Both the position numbers and the translations under genes were made by a program. From NCBI RefSeq assembly GCF_001741865.1, contig NZ_CP017147.1:124001-188000 (forward strand): 64,000 nucleotides of DNA, given 5' to 3'. The stretch comes from Bosea vaviloviae (GTDB lineage: Bacteria > Pseudomonadota > Alphaproteobacteria > Rhizobiales > Beijerinckiaceae). This document shows positions 42,141 through 51,365 of this stretch, in pieces. The notes under the pieces were generated by a model. The model saw only the letters and a list, made by a program, of their open reading frames with translations, did no database searches and was not told the origin of the DNA. Each line of letters opens with the position of its first letter. Positions within the stretch are counted from its first letter, which is position 1.

Positions 42141-42770
42141 ATGGCGGCGATGATGGAGAAGCTCGATTTCAGAAAGCTTCTCAAGCCGCTCCTTAACCCA
42201 CCCACCGGAGAGTTCGTTTCGGTCGAAGTGCCGCAGATGCAGTTCGTCAAGGTGGATGGCGCAAGCGATCCCAACACCGCTCCAGCTTACCGTTCGGCGG
42301 TCGAATGGCTCTACGGGGTCAGCTATGCCATGAAATTCGCGGCGAAGGCGGCACTCGGCAAGGATTATGTCGTGCCGCCGCTGGAAGGATTGTGGTGGGC
42401 GGACGACCCCCGGAGCTTCGTCACACGCGAAAAGGACCAGTGGCGCTGGACGATGATGATCATGGTCCCTGATTTCGTCACTCGCGACATATTCGAAAAC
42501 GCCGTGGCCAAGACGGGCGGAAAGCGCGGCCAGCCCCCGCAAAGCCTGCGCCTCGAACCCCATGGTGAAGGGCTATCGCTTCAGACCCTGCATGTGGGCA
42601 GCTATGATGACGAAGGTCCGGTCCTGGCCCGGCTCCATGGTGAGGTGATGCCGAACAAGGGGCTGGCCTTCAACGGGCCACACCACGAGATCTATCTGAG
42701 CGATCCGCGCAAGACTGACGCGGCCAAGCTTAAAACGATCCTTCGCCAGCCGGTGAAGGTCAGGACCTAG
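42141..42770 (+). CDS. GyrI-like small-molecule-binding domain protein
   Basis: The 209-residue protein matches the GyrI-like/SOUL-type family: VEVPQMQFVKVDGASDPNTAPAYRSAVEWLYGVSYAMKF near the N-terminus, PPLEGLWW, WRWTMMIMVPDFVT and HVGSYDDEGPVLARLH. Its members bind small ligands and some hydrolyse them. AGGGG lies upstream of the ATG; later ATGs at 42150 and 42153 are possible. Its TAG stop is the first three bases of a repeat element. Confidence 0.82.
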   Translation: MAAMMEKLDFRKLLKPLLNPPTGEFVSVEVPQMQFVKVDGASDPNTAPAYRSAVEWLYGVSYAMKFAAKAALGKDYVVPPLEGLWWADDPRSFVTREKDQWRWTMMIMVPDFVTRDIFENAVAKTGGKRGQPPQSLRLEPHGEGLSLQTLHVGSYDDEGPVLARLHGEVMPNKGLAFNGPHHEIYLSDPRKTDAAKLKTILRQPVKVRT

Positions 42771-42871
42771 AGCTTTTTCGAGCGAAGTGGACACCGGTTC
42801 GCGTGAAGACAATGCGATAGAATAAGGAGTTAGAGCATTTCCGCGATTCGGAGAAACGCGGAAATGCTCTA
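42768..42871. repeat. Repeat of the AGAGC-TTTTCGAGCGAAGTGG family, long form
   Basis: TAGAGCTTTTTCGAGCGAAG and TGGACACCGGTTCGCGTGAA match the copy at 36766, with a closing hairpin ATTTCCGCG-ATTCGGAGAAA-CGCGGAAAT. The element begins on the stop codon of the GyrI-like gene. Bases 42872-43012 contain no gene. Confidence 0.85.
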
Positions 42872-43012
42872 GGATCCGGCCTGAAACCCGACCTCATTCT
42901 GGGCCGGCTGCGAAGCGCAGGTCCGGCATGCGGTCGGGTGGGGTGGAAAGCGAGCTTCCCAGCTTGCAGCCTCATACGCATCGGCAATTCGTGTGGTGAG
43001 CAAAATACCCAA

Positions 43013-43522
43013 ATGGCATCAGAAAATGACCATCTGATCATTCGTCCGGCGGCCTCAGAGGACGCTGCTGCTTTGGTCGAGATTCTGAACGAGATTATCA
43101 GCGCGGGCGGAACTACCGCGATCGAGCGCCCCTTGAGCCGATCGGAATTCGGTGCACACTACCTCCACGGAGATCGTTTTCTCGCCTGCTATGTCGCTGT
43201 CGAGCCAAGCCGGCGTGAACCAACAGGTTTCCAAGCGCTGGAACGCCATCCCGACCTGCCGGAGAACTGGGCAGACATCGGCACCTTCGCGCGAATGAGG
43301 CCCAAGATAAAAGGAGTGGGAACAGCCCTGTTCTCGGAAACCAGGAAACGGGCGCGAGAACTTGGACTCGCAGCGATAAACGCTGCGATCCGCGCGGATA
43401 ACACAGGCGGATTGGCGTATTATGAGAAAATGGGCTTCACGACCTACAAAACGCTGAGAGCGATCCCTCTGAACGATGGCACGCCCATAGATCGGATTCT
43501 TAAACGCTACGACGTTGCCTGA
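43013..43522 (+). CDS. GNAT-family N-acetyltransferase
   Basis: ATG 43013 (MASENDHLIIRPAASEDAAALVEILNEII) gives 169 residues. The acetyl-CoA site is visible as MRPKIKGVGTALFSETRKRARELG, followed by IRADNTGGLAYYEKMGFTTY. The product resembles amino acid or antibiotic acetyltransferases, but the substrate is unknown. Codon use is visibly less GC-biased than that of the neighbours (many AAA and ATA codons in the 3' half), a possible sign of transfer. It converges on ispA. Confidence 0.83.
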   Translation: MASENDHLIIRPAASEDAAALVEILNEIISAGGTTAIERPLSRSEFGAHYLHGDRFLACYVAVEPSRREPTGFQALERHPDLPENWADIGTFARMRPKIKGVGTALFSETRKRARELGLAAINAAIRADNTGGLAYYEKMGFTTYKTLRAIPLNDGTPIDRILKRYDVA

Positions 43523-43593
43523 TGCCTCAACGACGTTGCTGGCAGGCTGGCAGTGTCTTTCGCATAGAGCATCGGGACACGGGCCGGGGCCCG

Positions 43594-44544
43594 TCAGTTC
43601 GTGCGCTCCGCCGCGAAGCGCGCCGCCGCGCGCAAGGTGTCCGCCTCCGGCCCGAAGCCGGCCAGCACCGCGATGGCGTCGGCGCTCAGGCGGTCGCGCT
43701 CGCGCTTCGCCGCGTCCAGCCCCAACACAGAAACCAGCGTCGCCTTGCCCTTGTCCTGGTCCTTCGCCGTCGCCTTGCCGAGCGCCTCGGGCGTGGCCTC
43801 GATGTCGAGGATGTCGTCGGCCACCTGGAAGGCAGCACCCAGCGCCCGGCCGTAACGGATCAGCGCGGTGCGTGCCTCGGGCGCGGCGCCTGCGATCAGC
43901 GCGCCGATCTCGACGCTCGCCGCCAGCAGGGCGCCGGTCTTCATCGCCTGCAGGCGGCGGATTTCGGCCTCGGAGAGGCTACGTGGCTGGCCGCCATCGA
44001 AGCGCCCCTCCGCCGCAAGGTCGAGCATCTGCCCGCCCGCCATGCCCCCTAACCCCGAGGCGCGCGCCAAGGCCAGAACGAGCGCCGCGCGGACCTCGCC
44101 CGAAGGATGCGTCGCCTCATCCGCCATCACATCGAAGGCCAGCGTCAGCAGGCTGTCGCCGGCCAGGATCGCAGTCGCCTCGTCATAGGCCTTGTGCACG
44201 GTCGGCCGGCCACGGCGCGTATCGTCGTCATCCATCGCCGGCAGGTCGTCATGGACCAGCGAGTAGCAATGCACGAGTTCGACCGCCGCACCCGCCCGCA
44301 GCGCCTGGCCCGCATCGCCACGCAAGAGCCGCGCGGTCTCGACCGTCAGGAAGGGCCGCAGCCGCTTACCCCCGCCGAGCGCACCATGGCGCATGGCCGA
44401 GAGCAAGGGCTCCGGCCGGGCGATCTCGCTCTCGCGCGGCGCAGCCGACAGCAGAGCGTCCAACAGGGACTCGATCGCCTGCGCCGTCCGTGCGAGGCTG
44501 GAGGCAAGGTCGCCGGTCTCGGCGGTGGGCAGGGCGGAACTCAT
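43594..44544 (-). CDS. ispA: Polyprenyl (farnesyl) diphosphate synthase
   Basis: The 316-residue enzyme has both aspartate-rich motifs: DDLPAMDDDDTRRG (DDxxxxD first motif) and DDILD near residue 250, plus GGKRLRPFL. The four-residue gap between the Asp pairs in the first motif is of the bacterial IspA type, which makes farnesyl diphosphate from isopentenyl and dimethylallyl diphosphates. The start at 44544 has GAGAT seven bases upstream. It diverges from mtgA. Confidence 0.9.
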   Translation of the reverse strand: MSSALPTAETGDLASSLARTAQAIESLLDALLSAAPRESEIARPEPLLSAMRHGALGGGKRLRPFLTVETARLLRGDAGQALRAGAAVELVHCYSLVHDDLPAMDDDDTRRGRPTVHKAYDEATAILAGDSLLTLAFDVMADEATHPSGEVRAALVLALARASGLGGMAGGQMLDLAAEGRFDGGQPRSLSEAEIRRLQAMKTGALLAASVEIGALIAGAAPEARTALIRYGRALGAAFQVADDILDIEATPEALGKATAKDQDKGKATLVSVLGLDAAKRERDRLSADAIAVLAGFGPEADTLRAAARFAAERTN

Positions 44545-44700
44545 GCGCGGATCTCGCATTCGCCGTGAGTGCGGGATGCGGGACGGCGGCAACCGGTGTC
44601 TCGCATGAAGCCTGCCCTCACCAGATGATGACAGCCCCGATTGCCGGAGCCGGCCGGCACCGTCAAGCCAAGGGACAGCAAACGAAGGGGACGTGAGGGC

Positions 44701-45420
44701 ATGGCGGCAGGACAGCGGACGGCGCGGCGCGGGCTTTTCGCGCGCCTGATTCGCTGGATCGGCCGGCTCGTCCTCGGCTTGCTGATCGTGCTGGCGCTCG
44801 GCCTCCTGCTCTATCGCTTCATCCCGGCGCCATCGACCCTGATGATTGCGCGCTGGCTGAGCTTGCAGCCGGTCGAACGGCAATGGGTGCCTCTCGACCA
44901 GATTTCGTCGGCCCTGATCCGCTCCGTGATCGCCGCCGAGGACCAGCGCTTCTGCGCCCATTCCGGCGTCGACTGGATCGAGCTCAACACGGTGCTCGAC
45001 GATGAGGACGGGCCCAGCCGAGGCGCCTCGACCCTGACCATGCAGACCGCCAAGAACCTCTTCCTCTGGCACGGTCGCTCCTACATCCGCAAGGCGCTGG
45101 AAATCCCGCTGGCGCTGGCGATAGACCTCGCCTGGCCGAAGCAGCGCATCATCGAGGTCTATCTCAACATCGCCGAATGGGGCGATGGGCTGTTCGGCGC
45201 AGAGGCTGCGGCCCAGCGCTATTTCAAGAAATCGGCAGCAGGGCTGACCGGGCCGGAGGCCTCCAGGCTCGCCGCCGCCTTGCCGAATCCAAGTGCGCGC
45301 GACCCGGGCCGGCCAAGCCGCAGCCTGCAGGCAGGCGCGGTGCGCGTGCAGCGACGTCTCGGACAATTGGGCGCGCTCGGCAACTGCGCGGTGCCCGAGG
45401 GCGAGGAGGACATGGACTGA
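44701..45420 (+). CDS. mtgA: Monofunctional peptidoglycan glycosyltransferase
   Basis: ATG 44701 gives 239 residues with one N-terminal membrane helix ([19 protein letters not shown]). The GT51 domain has all five motifs: catalytic Glu in [62 protein letters not shown] and the [11 protein letters not shown] motif. It polymerises lipid II glycan strands without a transpeptidase domain. It is followed by rpmF, as in many relatives. Confidence 0.95.
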   Translation: MAAGQRTARRGLFARLIRWIGRLVLGLLIVLALGLLLYRFIPAPSTLMIARWLSLQPVERQWVPLDQISSALIRSVIAAEDQRFCAHSGVDWIELNTVLDDEDGPSRGASTLTMQTAKNLFLWHGRSYIRKALEIPLALAIDLAWPKQRIIEVYLNIAEWGDGLFGAEAAAQRYFKKSAAGLTGPEASRLAAALPNPSARDPGRPSRSLQAGAVRVQRRLGQLGALGNCAVPEGEEDMD

Positions 45421-45593
45421 TCCGGAGGCTATGGACTCGATTCACAGGCTGGCTTGCGACTTTTTCGCATCCCGCTCTAGCCAGCGCGCGCCGCAGCGTG
45501 TATGGGCAACGCCTCACGAGATTGATCCGTCGTCGTGACGGCAGCGCGGCCTTGAGCCAAGCGCTTCCGGACGGCGGCACGATGGAGATTACT

Positions 45594-45779
45594 ATGGCCG
45601 TTCCGAAGAGAAAGACGTCGCCGTCAAAGCGTGGCATGCGCCGCTCGGCCGACGCGCTGAAGCAGCCCACCTATATCGAAGACAAGAACTCCGGCGAACT
45701 GCGCCGCCCGCACCATGTCGATCTGAAGAGCGGCATGTATCGCGGCCGCCAGGTCCTGAAGGTCAAGGCCGAGGCCTGA
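45594..45779 (+). CDS. rpmF: 50S ribosomal protein L32
   Basis: ATG 45594, with GGAG nearby, encodes 61 residues starting [22 protein letters not shown], the universal L32 beginning. The alphaproteobacterial C-terminus ([29 protein letters not shown]) lacks zinc-binding Cys. A strong terminator follows. Confidence 0.98.
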   Translation: MAVPKRKTSPSKRGMRRSADALKQPTYIEDKNSGELRRPHHVDLKSGMYRGRQVLKVKAEA

Positions 45780-45826
45780 TCGCCTCAATGCCCAGCGTCA
45801 GGCCTTGTGCCCGACGCTAACGAAAC

Positions 45827-45852
45827 AAGCCGGCCGCGAGGCCGGCTTTTTC
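45827..45852 (+). terminator. Intrinsic terminator after rpmF
   Basis: AAGCCGGCC pairs perfectly with GGCCGGCTT across a GCGA tetraloop (45827-45848), followed by TT, C and more Ts. It is 47 bp past the rpmF stop. Confidence 0.93.
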
Positions 45853-45873
45853 TTTGGAAGCCGAACGCAGTCG

Positions 45874-46098
45874 TCAGAGACGCACAGGCCTGCGATCCCT
45901 GAAAATCGCGGTCGCCTTGAAGGCTTGGGCCGCCTCATAGACGCGCGCCGCCTCGCGCGGCGTCTCCCGCCCGGACCGGGCGAAGGGGCCGATCTCGGCC
46001 CGGCAAGCTGCCAGCTGCAGCAGCACCATGGCGAGATCGGATGCCGAATCGGCTGCGAACGGGGCGCGACTGCGGCTCTGATCGTTGGAATCCGTCAT
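45874..46098 (-). CDS. Small hypothetical protein, 74 residues
   Basis: From ATG 46098 the product (MTDSNDQSRSRAPFAADSASDLAMVLLQLAACRAEIGP...) is helical with a basic C-terminus (FRDRRPVRL). It diverges from the GGDEF/EAL gene. No domain is recognised and the start is uncertain. Confidence 0.45.
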   Translation of the reverse strand: MTDSNDQSRSRAPFAADSASDLAMVLLQLAACRAEIGPFARSGRETPREAARVYEAAQAFKATAIFRDRRPVRL

Positions 46099-46275
46099 GT
46101 CCCGCTCCGAAACATTGGGCCAGTCTAGGAGCTGAATTTGCAAAGTTATAGCCAAACTTAACGGCGCGTTAAGGCTGAAAGCCGCATCGTTTCGAAACAT
46201 TTCCCGATCCGCCCGGGCCAGGACGAGACGGCATCGATCCGCATCGTTCGCGCAGCCCCATTGAGGCCCCGTCCG

Positions 46276-47967
46276 ATGCCTGCGCCGTCGATCCTCAGCC
46301 CCCGCGACGACTGCCACATCGATCCGCGCAGCCTGCTCTCCTCGATCGGTGAGGTCGTCTACGCCTGGGACATCGTCCATGACGCCCTGAGCTGGGGGCC
46401 CAATGCGCATGAAGTCCTCGCCGGCGTCTCCGACGCGGTCATGAGTCGCGGCCTCTCCTTCGCCGGTCTGGTCGAGCCCGGAAGCGGGCGTAGCCGCTAC
46501 GATGCGATCTTCTCCGCCAGCGGCCAGGACCAGGGCGAGGGCGTGGTCTACCGCACGCGCTACGCCGCCGACCTCGCCGGCCGCAAGATGTGGATCGAGG
46601 ACGCCGGCCGCTGGTTCGCCGGAGTCGATGGCCGCCCCGCCAGCGCGCGCGGCGTGCTGCGCCTGGAGCGCGCGGTGAAGCCTGACGAGCTCAGCGCCAG
46701 CAATGGCGAACTCTGCGACCGCACCTCATTGGTCGAACGCGTCGAGCTGGCCCTGGCCGAGCATCTGCCGGCCGAGCGCGTCGTCGTCGTACTCGTCGCG
46801 GCGATCGACGAACTGACCCGCCTCAACGACGATTTCGGCCATGAGGCGACCGATGAGATCATCGGCGTGGTGCAGGAGCGCCTGCGCTCGGTGATGCGCC
46901 GGCGCGACCATCTCGTGCGCTATTCCGGCAACCGCTTCGCCATCCTGCTCACCGGCTGCCCGCAGAATCAGGTCGAGGCGGCGGCGCGCCGCTTCATCAA
47001 GGCCGTGGCCCAGTCAGCCATCGAGACCGCGCGCGGCATCGCCCTGGTGCGCCTGCGCGTCGGAGCCGCGATTGCGCCCACCCTCTCGACCCATGCCGGG
47101 ACCCTGGTCGCCGGCGCCGAGAACGCGCTCGCCAACGCCAAGGCCGGCGCGATAGACGCCGCCGTCATCGCCAAGCGCAGCGACATGCGTGAACCCGCCG
47201 TGGCGCGGCAGGGTTTTGACCTGCAGGCCGTGGCCGCCCTGAACGAACGGCGCGTGCAGCTTGCGCTGCAGCCGGTCGTCCGCGCGCGCGAGCGCAGCAC
47301 CGCCTTCCATGAGGCGCTGCTGCGGGTCGGCCAAGGCGAGAACGGCCTCTTCTTCGCCCCCGCCGAACTGATTCCGCTGCTGGAGCGGCGCGGCCTGATC
47401 CGCCTGTTCGACCACCGCGTCCTCGAACTCGCGATCGACATGCTCGTCGACGAGCCCGGCCTGTCGCTCTCGGTCAATGTCTCGCCGCGCTCGCTTGCCG
47501 ATCCCGAATGGCTCGACGCCTTCCTTGCCTGCACCAATGCCGCGCGCGGCGTGGCCAAGCGCCTGATCGTCGAGATCACGGAGACGGCGACGATCGAGAA
47601 TCCCGCGCGGGTCGCCAAGCTGCTGGACAAGATCAAGGCTCAGGGCGCGCGCATCGCGATCGACGATTTCGGCGCGGGCCACACCTCGCTGCGGCACCTG
47701 CGCACCTTCCCGATCGACATCCTCAAGCTCGACGGCGCCTTCACCCAGAATCTGCGCCGCTCGACCGACGACCGCTTCTATGTGCGCACGCTGATCGACC
47801 TCGCCCGCCATCTCGGCGTCGAAACCGTCGCCGAATGGGTCGATGACGAATTGCAGGCGACGATGCTGACCGATTGGGGGGTGACCTATTTGCAGGGTCA
47901 CCTGATCGGCAAGGCCGAAATCCGGCCGAAAGCCCAGGCTGGATCGCCCAAGCGCGTGGCCAGCTGA
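46276..47967 (+). CDS. PAS-like/GGDEF/EAL protein, probable c-di-GMP phosphodiesterase
   Basis: The product is 563 residues from ATG 46276; the ribosome site is weak, so the start is uncertain. An N-terminal PAS-like sensor (about 20-130) precedes a degenerate GGDEF domain (about 150-290), where the motif reads RYSGNRFAIL instead of RYGGDEFAIL, so cyclase activity is unlikely. The EAL domain (about 305-550) keeps EALLR, NVSPRSL, VEITETA, DDFGAGHTS, LKLDG and ETVAEW, enough for hydrolysis of c-di-GMP. The dead GGDEF may bind GTP as a regulator. Confidence 0.87.
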   Translation: MPAPSILSPRDDCHIDPRSLLSSIGEVVYAWDIVHDALSWGPNAHEVLAGVSDAVMSRGLSFAGLVEPGSGRSRYDAIFSASGQDQGEGVVYRTRYAADLAGRKMWIEDAGRWFAGVDGRPASARGVLRLERAVKPDELSASNGELCDRTSLVERVELALAEHLPAERVVVVLVAAIDELTRLNDDFGHEATDEIIGVVQERLRSVMRRRDHLVRYSGNRFAILLTGCPQNQVEAAARRFIKAVAQSAIETARGIALVRLRVGAAIAPTLSTHAGTLVAGAENALANAKAGAIDAAVIAKRSDMREPAVARQGFDLQAVAALNERRVQLALQPVVRARERSTAFHEALLRVGQGENGLFFAPAELIPLLERRGLIRLFDHRVLELAIDMLVDEPGLSLSVNVSPRSLADPEWLDAFLACTNAARGVAKRLIVEITETATIENPARVAKLLDKIKAQGARIAIDDFGAGHTSLRHLRTFPIDILKLDGAFTQNLRRSTDDRFYVRTLIDLARHLGVETVAEWVDDELQATMLTDWGVTYLQGHLIGKAEIRPKAQAGSPKRVAS

Positions 47968-48030
47968 GCGCGGGCTCTGCAGAGCCGGATCAACCGGCTC
48001 CCACTGTTTCATCCGGCTCTAGCGCCGGCC

Positions 48031-48627
48031 TCACTTCGTCTTGGTGAGCTTGTCCAGGCGCTCGCGCATCTCGCCAAGCTCGCGCTTGAGATCGCCGAGA
48101 TCATCGCCCTTGGCCGGGGCGGCAGTGCCCTCCTCCTTCGCCTTGGCGGCGGCTGCCGCGGCAGTGAAGGGGTTGAACATGCGGAACGCGTCGGTGAAGA
48201 GCGTCATATTGGCCCGCGTCTGCTGCTGGATCGCGTCGAGCGCCCCGGTGCCGAAGGCCCCACCCGTGAAGGCCTTGGTCATCTGCTCGCGGAACTGACC
48301 CTGGTCCTTGGTCAGATGGTCCATCGAAAATTCGAGATAGCGCGGCACCAGCGCCTGCATGCTGTCGCCATAGAAGCGGATGAGCTGACGCAGGAATGCG
48401 ATCGGCAGCAGGTTCTGCCCGTCCTTGGCCTCCTCGTCGAAGATGATCTGGGCCAGGACCGAGCGGGTGATGTCCTCGCCGGACTTCGCGTCATAGACGA
48501 CGAAATCCTCGCCGCCGCGCACAAGCCCGGCCAGATCCTCTAACGTAACGTAAGAGCTCGTGCCGGTATGATAGAGCCGCCGATTGGCGTATTTCTTGAT
48601 GACGGTCGGTTCTTTTTCGCTAGCCAT
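48031..48627 (-). CDS. phaR: Polyhydroxyalkanoate synthesis repressor PhaR
   Basis: ATG 48627 has AGGGAA upstream and gives 198 residues. The N-terminal PHB/PHA accumulation regulator domain (VIKKYANRRLYHTGTSSYVTLEDLAGLVRGGEDFVVYDAKSGEDITRSVLAQIIFDEE) is diagnostic. The C-terminal part is Ala/Lys-rich with a coiled-coil end. PhaR binds DNA and PHB granules and represses phasin genes. It diverges from phaA-phaB. Confidence 0.95.
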   Translation of the reverse strand: MASEKEPTVIKKYANRRLYHTGTSSYVTLEDLAGLVRGGEDFVVYDAKSGEDITRSVLAQIIFDEEAKDGQNLLPIAFLRQLIRFYGDSMQALVPRYLEFSMDHLTKDQGQFREQMTKAFTGGAFGTGALDAIQQQTRANMTLFTDAFRMFNPFTAAAAAAKAKEEGTAAPAKGDDLGDLKRELGEMRERLDKLTKTK

Positions 48628-48940
48628 CAGTTCCCTACATGACGTTGGTTCGGCTCCTGCCACGAAACCCGCGACGGACCAAACGGAACGATCTCCCCTC
48701 CCGACGATAGCCGCTCAGTGGTTTGCCGCAAGTTTTTTGAGCGTGCAGCGCAAAAACAAGACTAAAGCATGACCTGTTTTGCCCGTCTTTGCAGCAGACG
48801 GAGCGTGACGGACCGGCCGAATCCCGGCATCGGCGCCTTTCTCCCGACTTGACGCAAGCGCGACAGGCTTCGAAGGTGCCCGACGAACCAGGCGGCCCGG
48901 CGTGACAGCGGACCGTCCGACAACAGCGAGGATCTCTCCC
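48628..48940. promoter_or_regulatory. Divergent phaR/phaA promoter region
   Basis: About 313 bp without a supported gene. The middle is AT-richer (AAGTTTTTTGAGCG to AAAAACAAGAC) with several TGC/GCA triplets (GTGCAGCGCAAAA, TTTGCAGCAGAC) that resemble the TGC-rich sites described for PhaR. Autoregulation and control of phaA by PhaR are reasonable but unproved. Confidence 0.4.
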
Positions 48941-50119
48941 ATGGCTGATACGGACATCGTCATCGTCGGCGCAGCACGCACCGCCGTCGGCGCCTTCAAC
49001 GGCGCCTTCGCCAACACTCCGGCCCATGAGCTCGGCGCCGCCGCAATCAAGGAAGCGCTCGCCCGCGCCAAGGTCGAAGGGGCCGAGGTCGACGAGGTCA
49101 TCATGGGCCAGATCCTGACCGCCGGTCAGGGCCAGAACCCGGCGCGCCAGGCCGCGATGGCGGCGGGCATCCCGCAGGAGGCCACCGCCTGGGGCCTCAA
49201 CCAGCTTTGCGGCTCCGGCCTGCGCGCGGTGGCGATCGGCCTGCAGCAGATCGTCAATGGCGATGCCGACATCATCGTCGCCGGCGGCCAGGAATCGATG
49301 TCGATGTCGCAGCATGGCGCGCATCTGCGCAACGGCACCAAGATGGGCGACATGAAGTTCGTCGACACCATGATCAAGGACGGGCTCTGGGACGCCTTCC
49401 ACGGTTACCATATGGGCACCACCGCCGAGAACGTTGCGACCAAATGGCAGATCAGCCGCGAGGAACAAGACAAATTCGCCGTCGGCTCGCAGAACAAGGC
49501 CGAGGCCGCCCAGAAGGCCGGCCGCTTCAAGGATGAGATCGTCCCCTTCACCATTGCCGGCCGCAAGGGCGACATCATCGTCTCCGACGACGAATATCCC
49601 CGCCATGGCGCGACGATCGAGGCCATGGCCAAGCTCCGCCCCGCCTTCTCGAAGGAGGGCACCGTCACCGCCGGCAACGCCTCGGGCCTCAATGACGGCG
49701 CCGCCGCGCTCGTGCTGATGAGCGCCAAGGAAGCCGCCAGGCGCGGCCTGACCCCGCTCGCCCGCATCGCCTCCTGGGCGACCGCAGGCGTCGACCCGGC
49801 GATCATGGGCTCGGGTCCGATCCCGGCGACGCGCAAGGCGCTGGAGCGGGCCGGCTGGAGCATCAGTGATCTCGATCTCGTCGAGGCCAACGAGGCTTTC
49901 GCAGCGCAGGCGCTGGCGGTCAACAAGGACCTTGGCTGGAACACCGACATCGTCAACGTCAATGGCGGCGCGATCGCGATCGGCCATCCGATCGGCGCAT
50001 CCGGCGCGCGCGTGCTGGTGACGCTGCTGCACGAAATGGCCAAGCGCGACGCCAAGAAGGGCTTGGCTACGCTCTGCATCGGCGGCGGCATGGGCGTGGC
50101 GCTCACGGTCGAGCGCTGA
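48941..50119 (+). CDS. phaA: Acetyl-CoA acetyltransferase
   Basis: The 392-residue thiolase starts [23 protein letters not shown]. It keeps the acyl-binding Cys in [11 protein letters not shown] (about residue 88), the His of [11 protein letters not shown] and the C-terminal Cys in [10 protein letters not shown]. It condenses two acetyl-CoA to acetoacetyl-CoA, the first step to polyhydroxybutyrate. It is followed by a DUF1737 gene and phaB on the same strand. Confidence 0.96.
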   Translation: MADTDIVIVGAARTAVGAFNGAFANTPAHELGAAAIKEALARAKVEGAEVDEVIMGQILTAGQGQNPARQAAMAAGIPQEATAWGLNQLCGSGLRAVAIGLQQIVNGDADIIVAGGQESMSMSQHGAHLRNGTKMGDMKFVDTMIKDGLWDAFHGYHMGTTAENVATKWQISREEQDKFAVGSQNKAEAAQKAGRFKDEIVPFTIAGRKGDIIVSDDEYPRHGATIEAMAKLRPAFSKEGTVTAGNASGLNDGAAALVLMSAKEAARRGLTPLARIASWATAGVDPAIMGSGPIPATRKALERAGWSISDLDLVEANEAFAAQALAVNKDLGWNTDIVNVNGGAIAIGHPIGASGARVLVTLLHEMAKRDAKKGLATLCIGGGMGVALTVER

Positions 50120-50128
50120 GCCCTGCAT

Positions 50129-50344
50129 ATGGCGAGGCAGACGACGCTCTACCGCTACATAACCGGGCCCGATGACGCCGCGTTCTGTCATCGAATCTCG
50201 GAACTGCTCAGCCGGGGCTGGGTGCTCTACGGGCTCCCGACCCTGACCTTCGACGCCACGAGCGGGCGCGTCATCTGCGGCCAGGCGATCATCAAGGATG
50301 TCGACGGGCCCTATTCGCCCGAGATGAAGCTTGCAGAACAATAG
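50129..50344 (+). CDS. DUF1737 domain protein
   Basis: The 71-residue product (LYRYITGPDDAAFCHRISELLSRGWVLYGLPTLTFDATSGRVICGQAIIKDV) is an almost complete DUF1737 domain. It starts nine bases after phaA and ends 36 bases before phaB, so it is part of the PHB operon. Its function is unknown; it is a candidate accessory factor. Confidence 0.85.
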   Translation: MARQTTLYRYITGPDDAAFCHRISELLSRGWVLYGLPTLTFDATSGRVICGQAIIKDVDGPYSPEMKLAEQ

Positions 50345-50380
50345 CGCGGCGCTCACGCCGCCAAGAGGGAGGAGACGGGA

Positions 50381-51103
50381 ATGTCGAAGGTCGCTTTGGT
50401 CACAGGGGGCACGCGCGGCATTGGCGCTGCGATCAGCAAGGCCTTGAAGGAGGCCGGCCACAAGGTCGGGGCGAGCTATGCCGGCAATGACGAGGCGGCG
50501 GCCACATTCAAGGCCGAGACCGGCATCCCGGTCTATAAATGGGATGTCGGCGACTATGACGCCTGCGCCGCGGGCATCGCCACCGTCGAGGCCGAGCTCG
50601 GCCCCATCGACATCCTGGTCAACAATGCCGGCATCACGCGCGACGGCTTCTTCCACAAGATGACCAAGGACCAGTGGTCGGCCGTCATCCGCACCAATCT
50701 CGATTCGCTGTTCAACATGACGCGTCCCGTGATCGAGGGCATGCGCGCCCGCAATTTCGGCCGCATCATCGTGATCTCCTCGATCAACGGCCAGAAGGGC
50801 CAGATGGGCCAGGTCAACTACTCCGCCGCCAAGGCCGGCGATATCGGCTTCGTCAAGGCGCTGGCCCAGGAGAACGCCAATAAGGGCATCACCGTCAACG
50901 CGATCACGCCGGGCTATATCGGCACCGACATGGTCGCGGCGATGCCCGAGGAAGCGCTGAAGCGTGTCGTCGCCGGCATTCCGGTCGGACGTCTCGGCAA
51001 GCCCGAGGAAATCGCCCAGATGGTCGTCTTCCTCGCTTCCGACAACGGCGCCTTCGCGACGGGAGCGACCTTCGCGGTCAATGGCGGGCAATACATGGCC
51101 TGA
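50381..51103 (+). CDS. phaB: Acetoacetyl-CoA reductase
   Basis: The 240-residue short-chain dehydrogenase has the cofactor motif TGGTRGIGAAI, NNAGITRD, and the catalytic Ser, Tyr and Lys (SSINGQKGQMGQVNYSAAKAG). ITRDGFFHKMTKDQW is typical of PhaB rather than FabG. It reduces acetoacetyl-CoA to (R)-3-hydroxybutyryl-CoA using NADPH. GGGAGGAGA precedes the ATG. The polymer synthase phaC is not in the window. Confidence 0.95.
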   Translation: MSKVALVTGGTRGIGAAISKALKEAGHKVGASYAGNDEAAATFKAETGIPVYKWDVGDYDACAAGIATVEAELGPIDILVNNAGITRDGFFHKMTKDQWSAVIRTNLDSLFNMTRPVIEGMRARNFGRIIVISSINGQKGQMGQVNYSAAKAGDIGFVKALAQENANKGITVNAITPGYIGTDMVAAMPEEALKRVVAGIPVGRLGKPEEIAQMVVFLASDNGAFATGATFAVNGGQYMA

Positions 51104-51121
51104 GCCTCTGTCGGACCCATA

Positions 51122-51161
51122 GTCATTCCGGGGCGATCCGAAGGATCGAGCCCGGAATGGC
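51122..51161. repeat. Short palindromic repeat (GTCATTCCGGGGC type)
   Basis: GTCATTCCGGGGCGATCCGA is followed by AGGATCGAGCCCGGAATGGC. The inner GATCCGAAGGATC is a hairpin. It lies downstream of phaB and could end its transcript. Confidence 0.7.
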
Positions 51162-51175
51162 CGGGAGGCTCCGAG

Positions 51176-51295
51176 TTCAGGCCGCAGCTCTACGCTCTCC
51201 GTGACGCCGCCGGCGTGCCCGCCGAGGCGCGGATGACGACGCTGGCGCTCATCCTCGCCGGCGCGGCGGCGAAGATCCTGAAGCACGCGCTGTGA
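51176..51295 (+). pseudogene. Possible 3' remnant of a coding sequence
   Basis: An open frame of 39 codons plus stop, with no credible start, follows the repeat directly. It encodes FRPQLYALRDAAGVPAEARM and TTLALILAGAAAKILKHAL. The amphipathic helical, Ala/Leu-rich sequence looks like the C-terminus of a regulator, such as a TetR-type protein. It may be a gene truncated by the repeat. The evidence is weak. Confidence 0.25.
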
Positions 51296-51365
51296 CAGCG
51301 CGGCACAGTCGCCACGGGCGCGACCTATGCGACCAGTGGGCGGTGCACGGCGTAACAGCTGCCTG

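Noticed and set aside
48715..51286. Large minus-strand frames across phaA-phaB
   Set aside because: They are antisense shadows of recognised PHB genes on the plus strand.
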